NCBI GenBank assembly: GCA_963765935.1
Contig: CAVXXX010000001.1
Coordinates: forward strand, 1,984,001 to 2,048,000
Direction: 5' to 3'
DNA from: JAMXLG01 sp963765935
GTDB lineage: Bacteria; Vulcanimicrobiota; Vulcanimicrobiia; Vulcanimicrobiales; Vulcanimicrobiaceae
DNA: 64,000 bases
Shown here: positions 60,549-64,000 of the stretch, in pieces
How the letters are laid out: every line of letters starts with the position of its first letter
Numbering within the stretch: position 1 is the stretch's first letter
The notes under the pieces: model-generated
Seen by the model: the letters and a program-made list of their open reading frames with translations, nothing else
Databases searched by the model: none
What the model was told of the DNA's origin: nothing
Made by a program: the position numbers and the translations under genes

Positions 60549-62551
60549 CGCGTTCGGTCGAAGCGCGCGCCGACGAGCTGCGCGCGCAGATTGACGAGGC
60601 GAATTACCGCTATTACGTCCTCGACGATCCGGCTATAACCGATGCCGAGTTCGACAAGCTGCTGCGCGAACTCATCGATCTCGAAACCAAGCACCCGAAG
60701 CTGCGTACGCCGGATTCGCCCACCCAGCGCATCGGCGCGCCGCCGTCGCAACGTTTCGGTCCGTACCGGCATGCCCGTCCGATGCTCAGCCTCGCGAACG
60801 CCTTTGACGAAGACGAGTTGCGCGCATTCGACGAACGCGTTCGCAAGCTCGCTGCCGGTCCGGTGAGCTACGTTTGCGAACTGAAGATCGACGGTCTCGC
60901 GATTGCGCTCGATTATCGCGACGGCGCGCTTGAACGCGGCGGCACACGCGGCGACGGAACCATCGGCGAAGAGGTTACACCGAATCTTCGCACCGTTCAT
61001 ACGATTCCGCTGAAGCTACGCCCTTCGACAGGCTCAGGACAGGCGGCGCCGGCCTTCATCGAGGTGCGCGGCGAGGTGTACTTGCGCAAGAGCGATTTCG
61101 AAAAGCTCAATGCGAAGCGCGAGCGTGAAGGTCAGCCGGTGTTTGCGAATCCGCGAAACGCCGCGTCCGGCGGCGTGCGTCAATTGGATCCGAAGTTGAC
61201 GGCCGCGCGGCGGCTCTCATTCTTCGCATACGCCATTGCCGAAGATGGCAAAGGGGTAAAGACGCAGTCGCAAGCCTTGGAATTCCTTCGCCGTCTCGGG
61301 TTTCGCGTCAACGAACACATCGAAACGGCCGCAACGATCGATGACGTGATCGCGTACTGCCGCCGTTGGGAAGAACAGCGCGACGCACTCGACTACGAAA
61401 TCGACGGGGTCGTCATCAAAGTCGATGATCTCGCGACGCAAGAGCGCTTGGGAACGGTCGCGCGCGATCCGCGCTGGGCGATCGCGTTTAAATTCAAACC
61501 GCGCGAAGCGCGCACGAAGCTCCGCGACATTGCGATCACCGTCGGTCGAACGGGAACGCTCAATCCGAACGCGGTGCTCGAACCCGTGCAGATCGGCGGC
61601 GTCACGGTCCGCAATGCGACGCTGCACAATCAAGAGTACATCGACAGCAACGACATTCGCATCGGCGATATGGTGCTCGTGACGCGCGCGGGCGACGTCA
61701 TTCCGCGCGTCGTGGGACCGATTCTCTCCGAACGCACCGGCAAAGAGAAGCGCTTCCGCATGCCGGATACGTGCCCGGTTTGCGGTTCGGCCGTCGATCA
61801 TCCCGAAGGCGAAGCGATGTCGCGCTGCACGAATGCGGCGTGTCCGGCACAAGTGGTCGAACGCGTGCGTCATTTCGCGTCACGCGGGGCGATGGATATC
61901 GAAGGCCTCGGCGATGTTATGGCGGAGCAGCTCACCAGCCTCGAACTCGTGCGCGATATCGCCGACATTTACGCGCTCGATAAGAAGAAGCTCGAACGTG
62001 TCCCGCGGATGGGCGAGAAGAGCATCGCGAAGTTGCTCGCCGCCATCGATGGTTCAAAAACCCGCGGACTCGCGCGCGTGCTCACCGGGCTCGGCATCCG
62101 TTTCGTCGGCGAACAGACGGCCGCGATTCTCGCCGCGGATTTCACCGGCATCGATGCAATCGAAGACGCGAGCCTCGAGGAACTGCAAAATAGCGAGGGC
62201 ATCGGCCCCGAAGTGGCGAGCAGCGTGCGCCTTTTCTTCGATCAGAAGGCCAATCGCGCCATGATCGAGCGCCTTCGTTCAAGCGGGCTGCTTCTCGAGT
62301 CGACATCGCCGCGAAGGACCGGCGAAGGGCCCTTGAGTGGAAAGACCTTCGTCTTGACGGGCACCCTGCCGTCGATGACGCGGGACGAGGCCGCAGCCCT
62401 CATTGAGTCCGCGGGCGGCAAAGTGACCGGCTCGGTCAGTAAAAAGACCGACTATGTCGTGGCGGGCGATGCCGCCGGCAGCAAACTGACCAAGGCCGAG
62501 CAGCTCGGTATCCCGATCCTCGACGAAGAAGGACTGCGGTCGCTATTCTAA
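60545..62551 (+). CDS. ligA: NAD-dependent DNA ligase LigA
   Basis: LigA seals nicks in replication and repair using NAD. The 668 residues contain Ia (YYVLDDPAITDAEFD), the nucleotidyltransferase with KxDG lysine (CELKIDGLAIALDY), OB fold, zinc finger (CPVCGSAVDHPEGEAMSRCT), HhH repeats and a C-terminal BRCT domain (LSGKTFVLTGTLPSMTRDEA). It starts at a TTG that overlaps the VOC stop (TTGA). Residues 160-167 (PSTGSGQA) are an in-frame insertion that matches the palindromic repeat core. Confidence 0.95.
   Translation: MTRSVEARADELRAQIDEANYRYYVLDDPAITDAEFDKLLRELIDLETKHPKLRTPDSPTQRIGAPPSQRFGPYRHARPMLSLANAFDEDELRAFDERVRKLAAGPVSYVCELKIDGLAIALDYRDGALERGGTRGDGTIGEEVTPNLRTVHTIPLKLRPSTGSGQAAPAFIEVRGEVYLRKSDFEKLNAKREREGQPVFANPRNAASGGVRQLDPKLTAARRLSFFAYAIAEDGKGVKTQSQALEFLRRLGFRVNEHIETAATIDDVIAYCRRWEEQRDALDYEIDGVVIKVDDLATQERLGTVARDPRWAIAFKFKPREARTKLRDIAITVGRTGTLNPNAVLEPVQIGGVTVRNATLHNQEYIDSNDIRIGDMVLVTRAGDVIPRVVGPILSERTGKEKRFRMPDTCPVCGSAVDHPEGEAMSRCTNAACPAQVVERVRHFASRGAMDIEGLGDVMAEQLTSLELVRDIADIYALDKKKLERVPRMGEKSIAKLLAAIDGSKTRGLARVLTGLGIRFVGEQTAAILAADFTGIDAIEDASLEELQNSEGIGPEVASSVRLFFDQKANRAMIERLRSSGLLLESTSPRRTGEGPLSGKTFVLTGTLPSMTRDEAAALIESAGGKVTGSVSKKTDYVVAGDAAGSKLTKAEQLGIPILDEEGLRSLF
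61022..61045 (+). repeat. Repeat-derived insertion inside ligA
   Basis: Positions 61027-61038 (GACAGGCTCAGG) are identical to the core of the palindromic element at 641-652. Here it encodes PSTGSGQA (residues 160-167) in a surface loop of the adenylation domain between LKLR and APAFIEVRGEV, where other ligases have fewer residues. The frame is kept. Confidence 0.65.
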
Positions 62552-62625
62552 TCCAGTAGGAAGGATGAGCCTGCCTGCTTGAGGTACTTACTACTTCTCG
62601 CCGCTGCTACGGGGGTGGAGTAGAA

Positions 62626-63030
62626 GTGGGTCAAGGTTTATCGGACGTAGTGCGATTGCATGCGCGCCTTCATGAAGAAGCTGCAGCGCTGTTCCGCGCA
62701 CTCGACCGGGACGACGTGCTCGTATACGTTTCGTTCTCGCACTTTCTCGATGCCGTGGACTTGCACGTGCGGACGGATCTGACGATCGGCTATCGTCTCT
62801 TTTTGCATCATCCAAGTGAGTCGGTTCGCCGCATTGCGGAACGCGTGTTGCAAGAACAAGAAGCATTCCCGCAGGCGTTCGAGGCGTTTTTGCAGCGCTG
62901 GGGCAGCGCAGGGGAAGAGCAACTTCGAACGCTCGGTTTTCGTGACGAGTTGGAAACGCTCGTGAGTCAGTTGCTCAAGCGCATTCGCGTCGAGGAGCGG
63001 CTGCTCACGATGCTTTCACATGTAGCGTAG
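62626..63030 (+). CDS. Small helical protein, possible hemerythrin-like bundle
   Basis: This 134-residue soluble protein starts with GTG after GGAG. It is predicted fully helical and rich in His/Glu: VVRLHARLHEEAAALFRALD, SFSHFLDAVDLHVRTDLTIG, ERVLQEQEAFPQAFEAFL. The spacing of histidines recalls hemerythrin-like four-helix bundles, but I do not see the complete metal-ligand set. The end overlaps the convergent nnrD by 15 bp. Confidence 0.55.
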   Translation: MGQGLSDVVRLHARLHEEAAALFRALDRDDVLVYVSFSHFLDAVDLHVRTDLTIGYRLFLHHPSESVRRIAERVLQEQEAFPQAFEAFLQRWGSAGEEQLRTLGFRDELETLVSQLLKRIRVEERLLTMLSHVA

Positions 63031-64000
63031 CAGTTCGTTCTCAGCCGTTCTGGACGGTAACGCAGCACCCAAACTTCCCGCAACGTCGCCCGCAATCACG
63101 CCCACCTCCCGTTTTCGAGCGGCGTATCGTCCGGCAAGGCCATGCCAATACGCGCCGGCGCACGCGGCGTCGACCGGCGAAAGAGCTTGTGACAAGAGCG
63201 TTGCAATGATCCCCGTCAGCACATCTCCCGTGCCCGCGGTTGCGAGCGCGCTGGTTCCTGTGGGATTGATGTGGACGATCGATCCGTCATAGACGAGCGT
63301 ATCGGTGCCTTTTAAGAGCGTTGTTATGCCGGTGCGATCGACGAACTCGCGAATTCGTTCCACACGTTGGCCCGCACGAATCGTTCCCTTTCCCGAAAGC
63401 CGTGCGAATTCACCGGCGTGCGGCGTTACGACGCATTGCTTGTCACGCAAGATGTCGAGATACTTGCTGAAATGAAAGAGCGCGCTTGCATCTAGGACGA
63501 TCGGTAACGTGACGCGCTCGACGAGCGAGCGGATCATCTGGCCGGTCCAATCGTCGAGACCGAGCCCCGGCCCGATGGCGATTGCGCTATTGCGCGTCGC
63601 AACGTCGGCGAGATCGGCGGCAGCTTCCGCCGCCGACGTATCGGAAAACGTAACGATAACTTGCTCGATGAGATGCGCGCGAAGAACCGGTGCGGCGTTA
63701 CGCGTTGTTGCGACCGTTACGTAGCCTGCACCCGCGCGCGCCGCACCAAGCGCACACAGCACAGCCGCGCCGGGAAACTGTTCCGAACCCGCGACAATAA
63801 GCGGAGCACCGGCGCTGCGTTTGTCGCTATCGGCGGCGCGATGGGGAAGCAGCGTGAGAAACGCGTTATGGTCAAGCGCGGCAAACGTCTTCGCATGCGA
63901 GGCGAGAATCGATGCATCGATACCGATGTCGCCGATCCACAGATCGCCCGCGTTTTCGCGAGCCGGCTCGAGCAGCAAGCCGGGCTTCAGCGCAGCAAGC
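63016..64000 (-). CDS. nnrD: NAD(P)H-hydrate dehydratase, C-terminal domain (partial)
   Basis: This gene enters from the right edge. The visible part corresponds to the ADP-dependent (S)-NAD(P)H-hydrate dehydratase domain: VIDAPLIVAGS-type GAPLIVAGSEQFPGAAV, AIAIGPGLGLDDW, IVLDASALFHF, CVVTPHAGEFARLSG and NPTGTSALATAGTGDVLTGI. The frame is open to the edge and begins with the linker KPGLLLEPARENAGDLWIGDIGI typical of the joined epimerase-dehydratase protein, so the epimerase half probably lies outside. It repairs damaged NADH/NADPH. Confidence 0.9.
   Translation of the reverse strand, partial: LAALKPGLLLEPARENAGDLWIGDIGIDASILASHAKTFAALDHNAFLTLLPHRAADSDKRSAGAPLIVAGSEQFPGAAVLCALGAARAGAGYVTVATTRNAAPVLRAHLIEQVIVTFSDTSAAEAAADLADVATRNSAIAIGPGLGLDDWTGQMIRSLVERVTLPIVLDASALFHFSKYLDILRDKQCVVTPHAGEFARLSGKGTIRAGQRVERIREFVDRTGITTLLKGTDTLVYDGSIVHINPTGTSALATAGTGDVLTGIIATLLSQALSPVDAACAGAYWHGLAGRYAARKREVGVIAGDVAGSLGAALPSRTAENELLRYM

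Noticed and set aside
62552..62625. Hairpin between ligA and the small helical gene
   Set aside because: Pairing is interrupted and the loop is large; no reliable stem was found.
1..64000. CRISPR arrays, tRNA or rRNA genes, insertion sequences and integrase genes
   Set aside because: I found no spaced direct-repeat series, no cloverleaf or rRNA-like stretch between genes and no transposase or integrase motif in any frame read.

Overview
The window is GC-rich, gene-dense bacterial chromosome with short intergenic gaps and many 1-20 bp stop/start overlaps. The cell is a diderm: it has a chaperone-usher pilus locus and outer-membrane beta-barrel candidates. It looks like a heterotroph with acetate and propionate metabolism: glyoxylate shunt, split methylmalonyl-CoA mutase with MeaB, tricorn protease and two families of alpha-mannosidase. 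The gene mix (spore-coat-U pilins, tricorn, split mutase, GH125, many small secreted proteins without recognised family) recalls uncultured soil phyla such as Eremiobacterota. That placement is inferred from general impression and no marker was aligned. I see no rRNA, tRNA, CRISPR array, transposase or phage gene, and no gene-free stretch above about 300 bases.

Layout. 1-5 kb: the C-terminal part of an M61 peptidase, ornithine aminotransferase, an alpha/beta hydrolase, DNA glycosylase tag, and a minus-strand cluster of two LuxR-type regulators separated by a stand-alone copy of their sensor domain. 5-11 kb: a Csu-like pilus operon (three U-domain pilins, a small secreted protein, chaperone, usher, minor pilin), followed by a paralogue of the hydrolase at 2 kb. 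11.8-25.7 kb: a long minus-strand series with a frameshifted FAD oxidase, GT39-like membrane protein, LytS/LytTR two-component pair, RibD-like reductase, degenerate metallo-beta-lactamase-fold protein, malate synthase, isocitrate lyase, GNAT and tricorn protease. 25.7-29.1 kb: uppS, GH125 mannosidase and a secreted serine hydrolase. 29.1-36.8 kb: meaB, a secreted protein, the two mutase subunits, gltX and glmU. 36.9-45.2 kb: two alpha/beta hydrolases, a DUF5916-like outer-membrane protein, PLP decarboxylase, GGDEF protein and a catalytically dead M48/Ste24-like membrane protein. 45.2-50.8 kb (minus): prs-rplY-pth with an acetylglutamate-kinase-like gene, then an MFS exporter, small-protein and TetR operon. 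50.8-64 kb: uvrB, GH38 mannosidase, HAD phosphatase, membrane protein, uvrA, VOC protein, ligA and part of nnrD.

The most unusual signals concern gene starts and short DNA elements. pth has no ATG/GTG/TTG start and appears to begin at ATA behind a strong GGAGG. Three genes (MFS, uvrB, uppS) have a -10-like hexamer ending exactly 7 nt before ATG, which suggests leaderless mRNAs; two of these carry palindromic operators inside the promoter and uvrB has a perfect Gram-positive-type SOS box. A palindromic repeat core found between genes near position 640 also occurs inside the ligA reading frame. The LuxR cluster contains a sensor-only paralogue without its DNA-binding domain.
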